DNA of 64,000 bases from Microbacterium sp. oral taxon 186 str. F0373 (lineage in GTDB: Bacteria > Actinomycetota > Actinomycetes > Actinomycetales > Microbacteriaceae). Under the pieces are notes generated by a model, which was not told the DNA's origin, ran no database searches, and worked only from the letters and a program-made list of their open reading frames with translations. Below, piece by piece: positions 1 to 12,147 of this stretch. Where the stretch lies: positions 880,876 through 944,875 of the forward strand of contig NZ_KE150458.1 of NCBI RefSeq assembly GCF_000411455.1, read 5' to 3'. Position numbers and translations under genes: made by a program. Each line of letters opens with the position of its first letter. Positions within the stretch are counted from its first letter, which is position 1.

Positions 1-72
1 CCTATTGAGGTGCAACGCGGGAGCGAGGGGGTTGTTCCCGCCGAGCACGACGTGTAACGAACTCGGGCGGCG

Positions 73-1050
73 TCAGTCCTCGAGGCCTTCAGGAACCGCC
101 GAGTCTGTGCCGGGGATGCCGTCGGCGACGGCCTTCTTGTCGGCCATGGCGAGAAGACGCCGGATGCGGCCAGCCACGGCATCCTTGGTCAACGGCGGAT
201 CGGCGTGGTGCCCCAGTTCGTCCAGGCTCGCGTCGCGGTGGGACAGACGCAGCTCTCCCGCTTCGCGGAGGTGGTCGGGGACCTCGTCGCCGAGGATCTC
301 CAGGGCGCGCTCGACGCGCGCGCACGCGGCGACGGCGGCCTGCGCCGAGCGACGCAGGTTGGCGTCATCGAAGTTGACGAGTCTGTTCACGCCGGCGCGC
401 ACTTCGCGGCGCTGGCGCATCTCCTCCCAGGCCTGCGCCGTGCGCACCGCGCCCATCTCCGCGAGGGCGACGCGGATCGCCTCTCCGTCGCGCACGACCA
501 CGCGAGGCACGCCGCGCACCTCGCGGGCCTTGGCTGCGATGCCGATGCGATGCCCCGCCCCGACGAGCGCCATGGCCGCTTCGCCCGACGGGCACGCGAT
601 CTCCAAGGCGGCCGATCGGCCGGGGTCGGAGAGCGTGCCGCTCGCAAGGAACGCGCCACGCCAGACGGCGGCCAGATCGTGGCGAGCGCCCGTGGTCAGC
701 TTGTTCGGGAGGCCGCGCACCGGACGACGACGCGCGTCGAGCAGACCCGTCTGACGTGCGAGCGTCTCGCCACCCTCGATGACGCGGACGGCGAAGTGGC
801 CGCCGGCGCGACCGCCCGACGCCTGGACGCGGTGCAGTTCGGGACGGACCCCGTAGATCTCCATGATGTCGCGGGCGACACGACGCGCGAGCGGGTCGGT
901 CTCCAGTTCGGCCTCCACGGCGACGCGGCCCGCGATCGAGTGCAATCCCCCGGAGAAGCGGAGGATGGCGGTGAGTTCGGCCACCCGCGCCGTGGGACGA
1001 GGGTCGCGGACCGCGGCCAGCTCTGACTTCACGTCAACGGTTGGCGACAC
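73..1050 (-). CDS. whiA: DNA-binding protein WhiA
   Basis: A 325-residue protein of the WhiA family, which joins degenerate LAGLIDADG endonuclease-like repeats in the N-terminal two thirds to a C-terminal helix-turn-helix. The C-terminal part ([20 protein letters not shown]) matches the family's DNA-binding helix region. In sporulating actinomycetes WhiA, with WhiB, activates division genes such as ftsZ and ftsW; in non-sporulating relatives it is thought to act on division and metabolism. The start is GTG at 1050, preceded by AAGGA five bases upstream. It lies 40 bases downstream of rapZ on the same strand, so both are probably in one uvrA-uvrC-rapZ-whiA transcript. The yvcK gene that often lies between rapZ and whiA is absent. 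Confidence 0.95.
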   Translation of the reverse strand: MSPTVDVKSELAAVRDPRPTARVAELTAILRFSGGLHSIAGRVAVEAELETDPLARRVARDIMEIYGVRPELHRVQASGGRAGGHFAVRVIEGGETLARQTGLLDARRRPVRGLPNKLTTGARHDLAAVWRGAFLASGTLSDPGRSAALEIACPSGEAAMALVGAGHRIGIAAKAREVRGVPRVVVRDGEAIRVALAEMGAVRTAQAWEEMRQRREVRAGVNRLVNFDDANLRRSAQAAVAACARVERALEILGDEVPDHLREAGELRLSHRDASLDELGHHADPPLTKDAVAGRIRRLLAMADKKAVADGIPGTDSAVPEGLED

Positions 1051-1090
1051 AGCGATCCTTCGTTCGGGGAGTGCGGGACAAAGGACTAGC

Positions 1091-1966
1091 CTACTCGCGA
1101 CCGAGGTCGCGGTGCTTCACACGAACGGCGACCCCGGGCACCTGTGCCAGCTTGTCGGCGAGCTCCAAGGCGGTCACGACCGAACGATGCTTGCCCCCGG
1201 TGCAGCCCACCGCGAGCACCGAGTGCCGCTTGTTCTCGCGCTGATAGCCCTCGAGCACGGGGTGCAGTGCGCGGGCGTACGCGTCGATGAACTCGCGCGC
1301 ACCCTCTTGGGCCAGGACGAAGTCGCGCACAGGTTCTTCTTCACCCGTGTGTCCCTTCAGCTCGGGGATCCAATAGGGGTTCGGCAGGAAGCGCATATCG
1401 GTGACGAGGTCGACGTCGGTCGGTAGACCGTACTTGAAGCCGAAGCTCATCACCGTGATGGTGTGGCGCGCCTCTCCGGCCTCGCTGAAGAGGTCGACGA
1501 CGCGCGAGGCGAGCTGATGGATGTTCATCTCGCTCGTGTCGACGATGACGTCAGCACTCTCACGGATGACCCGGAGGCGATCGCGCTCACGCAGGATGCC
1601 GTCGAGGATCGTCCCGTCGCCCTGCAACGGATGCGGTCGCCGCACCGACTCGAAACGACGCACGAGCACATCGTCTGCGGCGTCGAGGAACAGCACCCGC
1701 AGCTGTCGTCCGGCCCGCAGCGCGTTGGTGACCGCCGGCAGCGCCTGGAAGAGATCGCGTCCGCGGACGTCGACGACAGCGGCGAGCTTCGGTAGCGCTC
1801 CGCCGGCCATCTCGGTCAGTTCGAGGAGATGCCCGAGCATCTGCGGCGGCAGATTGTCGACGACGTACCAGCCCAGGTCCTCGAGGGCGTTGGCCGCCGT
1901 CGTGCGCCCCGCTCCCGACATGCCCGTGACGATGAGCACCTCACCGGCGCGCTGCTCGTCAGTCAC
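1091..1966 (-). CDS. rapZ: RapZ (YvcJ) family nucleotide-binding protein
   Basis: A 291-residue P-loop protein. The Walker A motif GMSGAGRT is at residues 15-22, with Arg in place of the usual Lys, as is common in actinobacterial members. The C-terminal half holds the conserved [10 protein letters not shown] segment of the RapZ C-domain. In E. coli RapZ guides RNase E to the small RNA GlmZ and controls amino-sugar synthesis; in Gram-positive bacteria the homologue is a nucleotide-binding protein of less clear role. The start is GTG at 1966 with GGGAG about five bases upstream. It sits between uvrC and whiA, the normal actinobacterial neighbourhood. Confidence 0.95.
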   Translation of the reverse strand: MTDEQRAGEVLIVTGMSGAGRTTAANALEDLGWYVVDNLPPQMLGHLLELTEMAGGALPKLAAVVDVRGRDLFQALPAVTNALRAGRQLRVLFLDAADDVLVRRFESVRRPHPLQGDGTILDGILRERDRLRVIRESADVIVDTSEMNIHQLASRVVDLFSEAGEARHTITVMSFGFKYGLPTDVDLVTDMRFLPNPYWIPELKGHTGEEEPVRDFVLAQEGAREFIDAYARALHPVLEGYQRENKRHSVLAVGCTGGKHRSVVTALELADKLAQVPGVAVRVKHRDLGRE

Positions 1967-2010
1967 GTGCTCTCCCTGGGTGTTCGAGGGCCGGTGCGGA
2001 TGAGCACAGC

Positions 2011-3933
2011 CTAGCGATTCGCAAGGCGTTGCTCGATCGCGGCGGCCAGCTTGGGGCCGATTCCGGGCAGCGCCGTCATCTCGTCCGCGGAGGCGTTGCT
2101 GAGAGCGGTGACGGATCCGAAGTGTCTCAGCAGCGCCTTGATACGTGCGTCGCCGAGGCCGGGCACCTCACCCAGCACGGTGGAGATGTCGCGCTTGCGG
2201 CGCTTGCGCTGATGAGTGATGGCGAAGCGGTGAGCCTCATCACGCAGCCGCTGGATCAGGTAGAGCGCCTCGGAGGTACGCGGAAGGATCACCGGGAAGT
2301 CCTCCCCCGGCAGCCAGATCTCCTCCAAGCGCTTGGCGATGCCGCAGAGCGTGATCTCGGTGTGCCCGGCATCCTCGAGGGCACGCGCGGCCGCGGCGAC
2401 CTGAGGCGCGCCGCCGTCGACCACCAGCAGCTGCGGACGATACGCGAACCGCGGCCGCTTGCGCTCGGCGACCACCGGCGACTCCGGATCAGCCGGATCG
2501 GTCGCCGTGGCCGGCAGCTCCGACTCCGCGGCGGCCGCGGCCTCGTCGCGGTCGACGTGGGCCAGGCGCCGCGTCAGCACCTGATAGAGCGAGTCGGTGT
2601 CGTCGGTCGTCTCTGCGATGCTGAACGAACGGTACTGATCCTTGCGTGGCAGACCGTCTTCGAAGACCACCATCGAGGCGACCACGTTGGTACCCGACAG
2701 ATGAGACACGTCATAGCACTCGATCCGCAGCGGTGCCTCGTCCATGCCCAGAGCGAGCTGCAGGTCGGTGAGAGCCTTCGTACGGGACGTGTAGTCGGAG
2801 GTACGGCGCGTCTTGTGCAGCAGCAGCGCCTGCTGCGCGTTGAGGGTGGCCGTGCGCATCAGGTCGGCCTTGCGACCGCGTTGCGCGACCTGCACACTCA
2901 CGCGCTTGCCGCGCCGCTCCTGCAGCCACTGCTCCAGCTCGGCCGCATCATCCGGCAGGCGCGGCACGAGAACCTGGCGCGGGATGTCGGATGCCGCAGC
3001 GTCACCGTAGGTGCGCTGGATCACCTGATCCACCAGGTCAGCTGAAGAGATGTCGAGCTCCTTGTCGATGGTTGTGGCACGGACACCGCGGACGCGACCG
3101 CCGCGGACGACGAAGTGCTGCACCGCCGCCGAGAGCTCGTCTTCCGCGATGCCGAACAGATCGGCATCCGTGTCTTCGGCCAAGACGAGAGAGCTGCGAC
3201 TCAGTACCGCGTCGATCGCCTGCAGCCTGTCGCGGTACACCGCGGCCGATTCGTAGTCCATCGCCGCCGCCGCTTCGCGCATGCGTGCGGTGAGATCACG
3301 CGCGAAGCGCTGGTCTCCGCCCGCCATGAAAGCGACGAAGTCGTCGACGATCGCGCGATGCTCCTCGATTGTGACCTTCATCGAGCACGGCCCGCCGCAC
3401 CGACCGATCTGCCCCGGAAAGCACGGCCGTCCCGTCGCCATCGCCTTCTTGTACGACGCATCGGAGCAGGTGCGGATCGGGAACACCTTGATCATCAGGT
3501 CGATCGTGTCGTGCACGGCCCACACCTTGGGATACGGTCCGAAGTAACGTGCTCCGGGAATGCGCCGATTGCGGGTCACGATGACGCGCGGAGCCTCGTC
3601 GGCCAGGGTGATCGCCATGTACGGGTAGGACTTGTCGTCCTTGTACCGCACGTTGAACGGCGGCGAGAACTCCTGGATCCACATGTATTCCAGTTGCAGC
3701 GACTCGACGTCGCTGCCGACCACCGTCCACTCCACGGACGCCGCCGTCAGCACCATCCGGCGGGTGCGCTCGTGCAGGGTATGCAGCGGCGCGAAGTAGT
3801 TCGACAGACGGGCGCGCAGATTCTTGGCCTTGCCGACGTAGAGAACGCGACCGTCCGCATCGCGGAAGCGGTAGACCCCCGGCTGGGTCGGGATCTCCCC
3901 CGGCTTTGGCTTGTAGGCAAGCGCGTCGGCCAT
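2011..3933 (-). CDS. uvrC: Excinuclease ABC subunit C
   Basis: UvrC makes both incisions around DNA lesions after loading by UvrA and UvrB. The 640-residue protein has the family layout: an N-terminal GIY-YIG nuclease domain (PGVYRF near residue 19 and [14 protein letters not shown] after it) for the 3' cut, a UVR motif near residue 205-235 that binds UvrB, an RNase H-like endonuclease domain for the 5' cut, and C-terminal helix-hairpin-helix repeats ([13 protein letters not shown] and [12 protein letters not shown]). The ATG at 3933 lies two bases after the uvrA stop, so the two are probably translated from one message. An insert of about 30 acidic and Ala-rich residues precedes the RNase H-like domain. 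Confidence 0.97.
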   Translation of the reverse strand: MADALAYKPKPGEIPTQPGVYRFRDADGRVLYVGKAKNLRARLSNYFAPLHTLHERTRRMVLTAASVEWTVVGSDVESLQLEYMWIQEFSPPFNVRYKDDKSYPYMAITLADEAPRVIVTRNRRIPGARYFGPYPKVWAVHDTIDLMIKVFPIRTCSDASYKKAMATGRPCFPGQIGRCGGPCSMKVTIEEHRAIVDDFVAFMAGGDQRFARDLTARMREAAAAMDYESAAVYRDRLQAIDAVLSRSSLVLAEDTDADLFGIAEDELSAAVQHFVVRGGRVRGVRATTIDKELDISSADLVDQVIQRTYGDAAASDIPRQVLVPRLPDDAAELEQWLQERRGKRVSVQVAQRGRKADLMRTATLNAQQALLLHKTRRTSDYTSRTKALTDLQLALGMDEAPLRIECYDVSHLSGTNVVASMVVFEDGLPRKDQYRSFSIAETTDDTDSLYQVLTRRLAHVDRDEAAAAAESELPATATDPADPESPVVAERKRPRFAYRPQLLVVDGGAPQVAAAARALEDAGHTEITLCGIAKRLEEIWLPGEDFPVILPRTSEALYLIQRLRDEAHRFAITHQRKRRKRDISTVLGEVPGLGDARIKALLRHFGSVTALSNASADEMTALPGIGPKLAAAIEQRLANR

Positions 3934-3935
3934 CG

Positions 3936-6848
3936 TCAGCCGGCCTTCCGCACCGGCCCCCGCGCCGTCGCACCCGCGTCAGACGGCTTCGCGGCGAGGA
4001 TCTCGGCGAGGAAAGCGCCCGTGTGGCTCTCTTCGACCCGCGCCACCTGCTCGGGTGTACCCGCCGCGACGATGCGGCCGCCGCCCGAACCGCCCTCGGG
4101 TCCGAGGTCGATGATCCAATCGGCCGACTTGATCACGTCGAGATTGTGCTCGATGACGACGACCGTGTTGCCCTTGTCGACGAGACCGCCCAGCACCTTC
4201 AGCAACAGGGACACGTCCTCGAAATGCAGACCGGTCGTGGGCTCGTCGAGGACGTAGATGCTGCGCCCGTTCGAGCGGCGCTGCAACTCGGTCGCGAGCT
4301 TGACCCGCTGCGCCTCGCCGCCCGAGAGGGTCGTCGCCGACTGCCCGAGTCGGACATAGCCGAGACCGACGTCGACGAGCGTCTTGAGGAAACGATGGAT
4401 CGCCTGGATCGGCTCGAAGAAGTCGGCCGCCTCCGAGATGGGCATCTCGAGCACCTCGGCGATGTTCTTACCCTTGTAGTGCACCGCGAGCGTGTCACGG
4501 TTGTAGCGCTTTCCGTGGCAGACCTCGCAGTCGACGTAGACGTCGGGGAGGAAGTTCATCTCGATCTTGATGGTGCCGTCGCCCGAGCATGCCTCGCAGC
4601 GGCCACCCTTGACGTTGAAGCTGAATCGGCCCGGCTGATAACCGCGCACCTTCGCCTCGGGCGTCTCGCTGAACAGTGTGCGGATGCGATCGAACACCCC
4701 CGTGTACGTCGCCGGGTTGGAGCGCGGCGTCCGCCCGATGGGAGCCTGATCGACGTGCACGACCTTGTCGAGGTTGTCGAGCCCGGTGATGCGGGTGTGC
4801 TTGCCCGCCACACGCCGCGCGCCGTTGAGCTTGGTCGCGAGGACTTCGTAGAGGATGCCGTTGACCAACGTCGACTTGCCCGAGCCGCTGACGCCCGTCA
4901 CTGCGGTGAGGACACCGAGCGGGAACTCGGCGGTGACGTTCTGCAGATTGTTCTCGCGTGCGCCGACGACGGTCAGCATTCTCTTCTTGTCGATCTTGCG
5001 ACGCTTCTTGGGCGTCGCGATCGCCCGCCGCCCGCTGAGGTACGCGCCCGTCAGAGAACGCTCCTCCTCGAGCAGCGAGGACAGCGGGCCCGAGTGCACG
5101 ACTTCGCCGCCGTCGACGCCGGCACGCGGGCCGATGTCGACGATCCAGTCCGAGGCCTGCACGGTCTCTTCGTCGTGCTCGACGACGATGAGGGTATTGC
5201 CCAGATCTTTCAGCCGAACGAGAGTCTCGATCAGCCGGCGGTTGTCGCGTTGGTGAAGTCCGATGGAAGGCTCGTCGAGCACGTACAGCACACCCGTCAG
5301 ACCCGATCCGATCTGCGTCGCAAGTCGGATGCGCTGGGCCTCACCGCCGGAGAGAGAGCCCGCCGAGCGGCCGAGGCTCAGATAGTTCAGTCCGACCTGC
5401 ACGAGGAAGTCCAGGCGCGCGCGGATCTCTCTCAGCACGGCTGCGGCGATCTTCGCTTCTCGGTCGGTCAGCTCGAGCTGCGCGAAGTACTGCTGCGCGT
5501 CGGCCAGACTCATGCGCGATGCGTCGGCGATGGAGTGATCGTGCACCAGCACCGCAAGCACCTCTGGCTTCAGACGGTCGCCGTGGCACACGGGACACGG
5601 GACCTCACGAAGGTACTCCGCCCATCGCTGGCGCTGCGCGTCGGTCTCGGCCTGGGTGTACTGACGCTCGATGTAGGGCACCACACCCTCGAAGCCGGAC
5701 GAGTAGCGCATCTCGCGGCCATAGCGGTTGCGCCACTTCACCGTGACCTTGTAGTTCTCACCGCGCAGGATCGCGTCCTGGACATCCGCGGACAGATCTC
5801 GCCACGGTGTGTCGAGAGAGAAGTCGAGGTCGTCGGCCAGACCCACAAGGAGACGCTCGTAATACTGGTAGAGCCCCTTGCCTTGTGTCGTCCACGGAAT
5901 GATGACGCCGTCGTTGATCGACAGCTCTTCATCGCCCAGCATCAGCTCGACGTCGACCGACATCCGCGTGCCCAGACCCGAACACGTGGGGCAGGCTCCG
6001 AACGGAGCGTTGAACGAGAAGGTGCGCGGCTCGATCTCGGTGAGCTGTAGCGGATGACCGTTCGGGCAGGCCAGCTTCTCGCTGAAACTCACCCACGCGT
6101 CGTCGCCCTCTTCGTCGACGAAGTTGATCTGCACGATGCCGTCGGCAAGGCGCAGCGCCGTCTCCACCGAGTCCGTGACGCGGCCGAGGATGTCGCCACT
6201 GGCCACCAGGCGGTCGACCACGACGGCGATGTCATGCTTGTAGCTCTTCTTCAGCGTCGGGGGCTCCGCGAGCTGGATCAGCTCGCCGTCCACCACGGCG
6301 CGGGCGTATCCCTTGGCCGACAGCTCCTTGAAGAGGTCGACGAACTCGCCCTTCTTCTGCGTCACGACCGGCGCCACGATCTGATAGCGCGTGCGCTCGG
6401 GCAGCTCCATGAGCTGGTCGGCGATCTGCTGCACGGTCTGTCGCTGGATCTGTGCGCCGCACTCGGGACAATGCGGAACACCGATGCGGGCCCACAGCAG
6501 ACGCATGTAGTCGTGGATCTCGGTGATCGTCCCGACCGTCGAACGCGGGTTGCGGTTCGTCGATTTCTGATCGATCGAGACGGCGGGACTCAGTCCTTCG
6601 ATGAAGTCGACGTCCGGACGGTCGACCTGACCGAGGAACTGTCGCGCATAGGCGCTGAGCGACTCCACATAACGACGCTGGCCTTCGGCGAAGATCGTGT
6701 CGAAAGCGAGGCTGGACTTGCCCGAACCGGACAGCCCGGTGAAGACGACGAGGGAGTCGCGCGGGATGTCGAGATCCACATTCTTGAGGTTGTGGACGCG
6801 GGCTCCGCGGACGCTGAGTTTCGACGAGGCAACGGGGACGATGGGCAC
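3936..6848 (-). CDS. uvrA: Excinuclease ABC subunit A
   Basis: UvrA is the damage-sensing dimeric ATPase of nucleotide excision repair. The 970-residue protein has two ABC modules, with Walker A motifs GLSGSGKSS near residue 38 and GVSGSGKST in the second half, ABC signatures [13 protein letters not shown] and [13 protein letters not shown], and zinc-binding cysteines such as CPECG in the insertion and CEACSGDG with CEVCHGKRY in the C-terminal module. Length matches the family. The start is GTG at 6848; a -10-like TAGACT at 6855-6860 ends six bases upstream, so the message may be leaderless. It heads the uvrA-uvrC-rapZ-whiA run. I saw no TCGAAC-type LexA box upstream. Confidence 0.98.
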   Translation of the reverse strand: MPIVPVASSKLSVRGARVHNLKNVDLDIPRDSLVVFTGLSGSGKSSLAFDTIFAEGQRRYVESLSAYARQFLGQVDRPDVDFIEGLSPAVSIDQKSTNRNPRSTVGTITEIHDYMRLLWARIGVPHCPECGAQIQRQTVQQIADQLMELPERTRYQIVAPVVTQKKGEFVDLFKELSAKGYARAVVDGELIQLAEPPTLKKSYKHDIAVVVDRLVASGDILGRVTDSVETALRLADGIVQINFVDEEGDDAWVSFSEKLACPNGHPLQLTEIEPRTFSFNAPFGACPTCSGLGTRMSVDVELMLGDEELSINDGVIIPWTTQGKGLYQYYERLLVGLADDLDFSLDTPWRDLSADVQDAILRGENYKVTVKWRNRYGREMRYSSGFEGVVPYIERQYTQAETDAQRQRWAEYLREVPCPVCHGDRLKPEVLAVLVHDHSIADASRMSLADAQQYFAQLELTDREAKIAAAVLREIRARLDFLVQVGLNYLSLGRSAGSLSGGEAQRIRLATQIGSGLTGVLYVLDEPSIGLHQRDNRRLIETLVRLKDLGNTLIVVEHDEETVQASDWIVDIGPRAGVDGGEVVHSGPLSSLLEEERSLTGAYLSGRRAIATPKKRRKIDKKRMLTVVGARENNLQNVTAEFPLGVLTAVTGVSGSGKSTLVNGILYEVLATKLNGARRVAGKHTRITGLDNLDKVVHVDQAPIGRTPRSNPATYTGVFDRIRTLFSETPEAKVRGYQPGRFSFNVKGGRCEACSGDGTIKIEMNFLPDVYVDCEVCHGKRYNRDTLAVHYKGKNIAEVLEMPISEAADFFEPIQAIHRFLKTLVDVGLGYVRLGQSATTLSGGEAQRVKLATELQRRSNGRSIYVLDEPTTGLHFEDVSLLLKVLGGLVDKGNTVVVIEHNLDVIKSADWIIDLGPEGGSGGGRIVAAGTPEQVARVEESHTGAFLAEILAAKPSDAGATARGPVRKAG

Positions 6849-6906
6849 CGGACAAGTCTAGGTGTGGCCTCCGACACGGGATCCGAGGTGCGCTCTCGGC
6901 GTAGCC

Positions 6907-7344
6907 TCAGTCCGGCCGACGGCCGGCAAAGGGGGCGAGACCGTCACGCAGCGCCGCCAGCTGTGCGGCATCCATCCCGACTCTCGCCATGATCTGTCCG
7001 GGAACCTCCAGCGCCCGTGCACGCAGAGACATCCCGTCCGCAGTGAGCGCGATATCCAGCACGCGCTCGTCGTCGGCGCGTCGCGTCCGACTGACCCGCC
7101 CCTGCGCCTCGAGGCGTTTGACGAGCGGCGACAGGGTGGCCGGCTCCATCGCGAGCTCATCCGCGAGCTCACCCAGCGAGCGCGGTGACTGCTCCCAGAG
7201 GGCGAGCATCACCAAGTACTGCGGGTGCGTCAGGCCGAGCGGATCGAGGACGGGACGGTAGATGGATACCACGTTGCGCGCGGCCGTCACGAGCGCGAAG
7301 CACAGCTGGTTCTCGAGTTTCAGCAGATCGTCACGCGATTCCAT
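6907..7344 (-). CDS. MarR family transcriptional regulator
   Basis: A 145-residue winged-helix protein. It has the MarR layout: an N-terminal dimerization helix, a helix-turn-helix (SLGELADELAMEPATLSPLVKRLE), the wing region with RADDERVLDIALT, and a C-terminal helix. MarR proteins usually repress their own gene and a divergent neighbour until a small phenolic or oxidant ligand releases them. The ATG at 7344 lies six bases after a -10-like TACACT (7351-7356), so a leaderless message is likely. That -10 is one arm of a palindrome whose other arm is the -10 of the divergent small gene. The ligand cannot be told from sequence. Confidence 0.93.
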   Translation of the reverse strand: MESRDDLLKLENQLCFALVTAARNVVSIYRPVLDPLGLTHPQYLVMLALWEQSPRSLGELADELAMEPATLSPLVKRLEAQGRVSRTRRADDERVLDIALTADGMSLRARALEVPGQIMARVGMDAAQLAALRDGLAPFAGRRPD

Positions 7345-7349
7345 GCATC

Positions 7350-7376
7350 TAGTGTAGCCATTTCGTTAGTACACTA
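7350..7376. promoter_or_regulatory. Palindromic divergent promoter/operator between marR and small ORF
   Basis: TAGTGTA at 7350-7356 and TACACTA at 7370-7376 are exact inverted repeats 13 bases apart. Each arm contains a TACACT -10 box, the left for marR (minus strand, six bases from its ATG) and the right for the small gene (plus strand, seven bases from the ATG at 7383). A second, nested dyad, TTAGT-AC-ACTAA, covers 7366-7377. A repressor dimer bound here would block both promoters, the standard MarR autoregulation design. That the neighbouring MarR is the binder is inference. Confidence 0.6.
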
Positions 7377-7382
7377 ATGTTC

Positions 7383-7619
7383 ATGACGCGAAATGATCCC
7401 GACCGACCGCCACTGCGTCAGCGGGTACGCGACGCCGGCGGGTGGTACACGTACCTCAACACGCGGCTCATCCGCCTGGCCGGTCCAGCCTCGGTCGGGC
7501 CGTACGAGAGTGAGCCCGAGCCCGCACGCGCCGACCGGGCGTGCCCCCTCTGCGGCCACGCGATGTCACAGCACACGTTCGACCGCAGCGGCCCGAAGCC
7601 GCTCATGCACTGCCCCTGA
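7383..7619 (+). CDS. Small hypothetical protein with Cys/His-rich C-terminus
   Basis: A 78-residue basic protein that I do not recognise. The N-terminal half is Arg-rich (RQRVRDAGGWYTYLNTRLIR); the C-terminal 28 residues hold CPLCGHAM, then one His and a terminal HCP, which could make a single zinc site. ATG 7383 is preferred over ATG 7377 because a TACACT -10 box (7370-7375) ends seven bases before it, while 7377 overlaps the operator; neither has a clear Shine-Dalgarno. It is divergent from marR with a shared palindrome, so it is the most likely regulated target. It converges on murE. Function unknown. Confidence 0.6.
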   Translation: MTRNDPDRPPLRQRVRDAGGWYTYLNTRLIRLAGPASVGPYESEPEPARADRACPLCGHAMSQHTFDRSGPKPLMHCP

Positions 7620-7648
7620 TCGACTCGCCTCTCAGCCGCGCTCGATCG

Positions 7649-9223
7649 TCATGACCCCGCGCGCTGCCGCAGCGCCCACTCCACTTCGTCGGGGTCGCTG
7701 TGTGGAACGATCACGCCGTCGCGCATGATCTGGTGACGCTCGTCGCCCTTGCCCACGATGGCGATGAGGTCACCCTCCCGGGCGAGTTCGACGGCCTTGT
7801 GGATCGCCTCCGCGCGTCCCCCGACGTCGAAGACCTCCGCGCGTGAACCGCGCGTGCCGGCGACGACGGCTCGTCTGATGGTCTCGGGATCCTCATCGGC
7901 GGGGTTGTCGTCGGTGACGATCACGATATCCGACGCCATCGCCGAGAAGCGCCCCATGAGCGGACGCTTGTGGGCGTCGCGGTTGCCGTTGGATCCGATC
8001 ACCGTGATGATGCGCCCCGGCGTCAGCGGCCTCATGGCCCGCAGCAGCGCGTTGATCGCCTCGGGCTTGTGGCCAGCGTCGATGACGACCTGGAACTCGG
8101 CATCCACGGGCACGAACTGGACCCGGCCCTCGACGCCCGCAAAGCTCGAGATCCCCGCCACCGATGCTGCGAGCGGGTGGCCGACGATGTCGAGGGCGGC
8201 GACCGCGGCCAGGATGTTGCTGACGTTGAACTCACCCACCAGCGGCGTGGTGAACCGTGCTGTCTGCCCGTCCGGTCCGATCACGCGGAAGGAGGAGCCA
8301 TCCAGCCGCAGGTCGATGTCGACGGCACGCCAGTCGGCGTCGCGCCCCGTGACCGAGAACGACTGCGTGTTCAACTCGGCATCGGCATGCAGACGCCGCC
8401 CGGCCCCATCGTCGACGTTCACGAGCGCGACAGCGGACATCGCCGGCGTGAGCAGCTGGCGCTTCGCCAGCAGATAGGCCTGCTGCGTGCCGTGGAAATC
8501 GCGATGGTCGTGGCCGAGGTTGAGAAAGATGCCGACGTCGAAGCGGAGGCCCTCGACGCGTCCCATCGTGATGGCATGACTCGACACCTCGGAGGTGACG
8601 ACCTCGACACCACGCTCACGCATGAGTGCCATCAGCGCGTGCATCTGCGGGGCTTCCGGAGTGGTGAGGGTGGAGGGAACGGCGACGCCGTCGATGCGCG
8701 TTCCCATCGAACCGATGACCCCGGTGTGCCGAGACTGGCGCGCCGCGTCGACGAGATAGGTCGTGGACGTCTTGCCCTGCGTTCCGGTGATGCCGATCGT
8801 CTTCAGGGCGCGCGCAGGCTGATCGTAGAACCACGCCGCGAGGCCGCCCAACACGCGACGGGGATGCCCGTCGACCACGATCCGAGGCAGGGCGGAGACG
8901 CCGGGCGTGACATCGATGATGTCGGCGCCCGCGGCGTCGGTGAGCACCGCGACCGCCCCGGCGCGGACCGCATCGGCGAGATAGTGGGCGCCGTGGGCTC
9001 GAGCGCCCGGTTGCGCGAAGAACAGATCACCCGGCTGCGTCGACGCCGTGCTCAGGGCGATACCCGTGACGAACGCGTCTCCGAGGACACTCGTGGCGCC
9101 GACCTGGTCGGCGATGTCGGCGAGTGAGCGAGAGATGACCTTCTGCGGCCGGTTCGCGGCGCGTTGCGCCGCCCCCGTTTCGAGCTCCGAAGGATCCGAC
9201 GGGGAGGACTGCTCGATGCTCAC
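7649..9223 (-). CDS. murE: Mur ligase, UDP-MurNAc-tripeptide synthetase (MurE), probably L-Lys type
   Basis: MurE adds the third, diamino, residue to UDP-MurNAc-L-Ala-D-Glu in the cytoplasm. The three Mur domains are visible: an N-terminal UDP-binding domain, a central ATPase with GITGTQGKTSTT and the carbamylated-Lys region, and a C-terminal domain with GSNGNRDAHKRP. The diamino-acid motif reads DDNPADEDP (DDNPA encoded around 7906-7920); meso-DAP enzymes have DNPR, while Lys enzymes such as that of S. aureus have DNPA. The GTG at 9223 gives 524 residues; a TATCGT -10 (9230-9235) ends six bases before it. An upstream ATG at 9298 would add an unconvincing 25-residue tail. It lies outside the dcw cluster, which lacks murE. 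Confidence 0.9.
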   Translation of the reverse strand: MSIEQSSPSDPSELETGAAQRAANRPQKVISRSLADIADQVGATSVLGDAFVTGIALSTASTQPGDLFFAQPGARAHGAHYLADAVRAGAVAVLTDAAGADIIDVTPGVSALPRIVVDGHPRRVLGGLAAWFYDQPARALKTIGITGTQGKTSTTYLVDAARQSRHTGVIGSMGTRIDGVAVPSTLTTPEAPQMHALMALMRERGVEVVTSEVSSHAITMGRVEGLRFDVGIFLNLGHDHRDFHGTQQAYLLAKRQLLTPAMSAVALVNVDDGAGRRLHADAELNTQSFSVTGRDADWRAVDIDLRLDGSSFRVIGPDGQTARFTTPLVGEFNVSNILAAVAALDIVGHPLAASVAGISSFAGVEGRVQFVPVDAEFQVVIDAGHKPEAINALLRAMRPLTPGRIITVIGSNGNRDAHKRPLMGRFSAMASDIVIVTDDNPADEDPETIRRAVVAGTRGSRAEVFDVGGRAEAIHKAVELAREGDLIAIVGKGDERHQIMRDGVIVPHSDPDEVEWALRQRAGS

Positions 9224-9346
9224 CCGGCGACGATAGCAAACCCCTGAGAACACGACTGTCAGCATCGCCGCGCAGAGTCCGACTTCACGCGCCATCAACG
9301 GCGTCCGCCTTCGTTCAGGTGGGGGGATGAGCCTCGACGGGCACGC

Positions 9347-11416
<2,070 letters not shown>

Positions 11417-11529
11417 GCCTCCAGCGTAGGCTCGGCTTCCGACATCGGCCGCGTCGTTCGCCCTCGGCGTCGCCGTTCCGCCACGCTGCCCGGAGGCGAC
11501 ACGCGCGCTCGGCCCCCTACGCTGGAGCC

Positions 11530-12138
11530 ATGCTGGAGTTCCTCGTCGGGTCCGGCCTCGCCGCGGCCGCCGGGCTGAATGCATGGATGCCGCTGTTCGC
11601 GCTGGGGCTGTTGGACCGCGTCGTGCCGGTGATCGATCTGCCGGCATCCTGGTCGTGGCTTTCCAGCGACGTCGCCCTCTGGATCACCGGAGTCCTGCTC
11701 ATCGTGGAGATCGTGGCCGACAAGGTTCCCGCGGTGGACTCCGTGAACGACATCCTTCAGACGGTGGTGCGCCCGGCATCCGGGGGCATCGCCTTCGGCG
11801 CCGGATCGAGCGCGCAGACGGTGCGCGTCGACGACCCGACCCTCTTCGCCGGCGCCACGTGGGTGCCCATCGTCATCGGTGTCGTGATCGCGCTGGCACT
11901 GCACGCCCTCAAGGCGTCGGTGCGCCCCCTCGCCAATGTGGCCACGGCAGGCGTCGCCGCCCCCGTCCTCTCCGCGGCAGAGGACGTGTCGGCGGGCGCG
12001 CTCATCGTGGCAGCGATCTTCGCGCCTGTGCTGGCCGGCGCACTCATCGTGGCTCTGGTGGTGTCGGCCGTGCTCCTGCTGCGCCGTCGACGCCGTCGTC
12101 GTGCACGGCCGTCCGTCGCCTCCGCACCGCTCCCGTGA
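11530..12138 (+). CDS. DUF4126 family membrane protein
   Basis: A 202-residue integral membrane protein of the DUF4126 type. The N-terminus ([20 protein letters not shown]) and the segment [20 protein letters not shown] are the recognisable family features. Four or five hydrophobic segments can be picked out, and the C-terminus is a basic tail rich in Arg. Function is unknown. The ATG at 11530 follows a TACGCT -10 box (11518-11523) by six bases, a mirror image of uvrB on the other strand. It converges on coaE. Confidence 0.85.
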   Translation: MLEFLVGSGLAAAAGLNAWMPLFALGLLDRVVPVIDLPASWSWLSSDVALWITGVLLIVEIVADKVPAVDSVNDILQTVVRPASGGIAFGAGSSAQTVRVDDPTLFAGATWVPIVIGVVIALALHALKASVRPLANVATAGVAAPVLSAAEDVSAGALIVAAIFAPVLAGALIVALVVSAVLLLRRRRRRRARPSVASAPLP

Positions 12139-12147
12139 TGCCGCGCC

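Noticed and set aside
1-72. A gene or signal at the left edge.
   Set aside because: The 72 bases hold no supported coding frame or clear hairpin beyond the end of whiA.
3906-6050. A 714-residue plus-strand frame antisense to uvrA.
   Set aside because: UvrA fully accounts for this DNA, and the antisense product has no recognisable fold.
6849-6906. A LexA box upstream of uvrA or uvrB.
   Set aside because: No TCGAAC-N4-GTTCGA-like sequence was seen before either gene, so SOS control cannot be supported from sequence.
11417-11647. A 77-residue N-terminal extension of uvrB.
   Set aside because: The extension is Arg/Pro/Ala-rich, overlaps the divergent DUF4126 gene and its promoter, and the conserved UvrB start lies at 11416.
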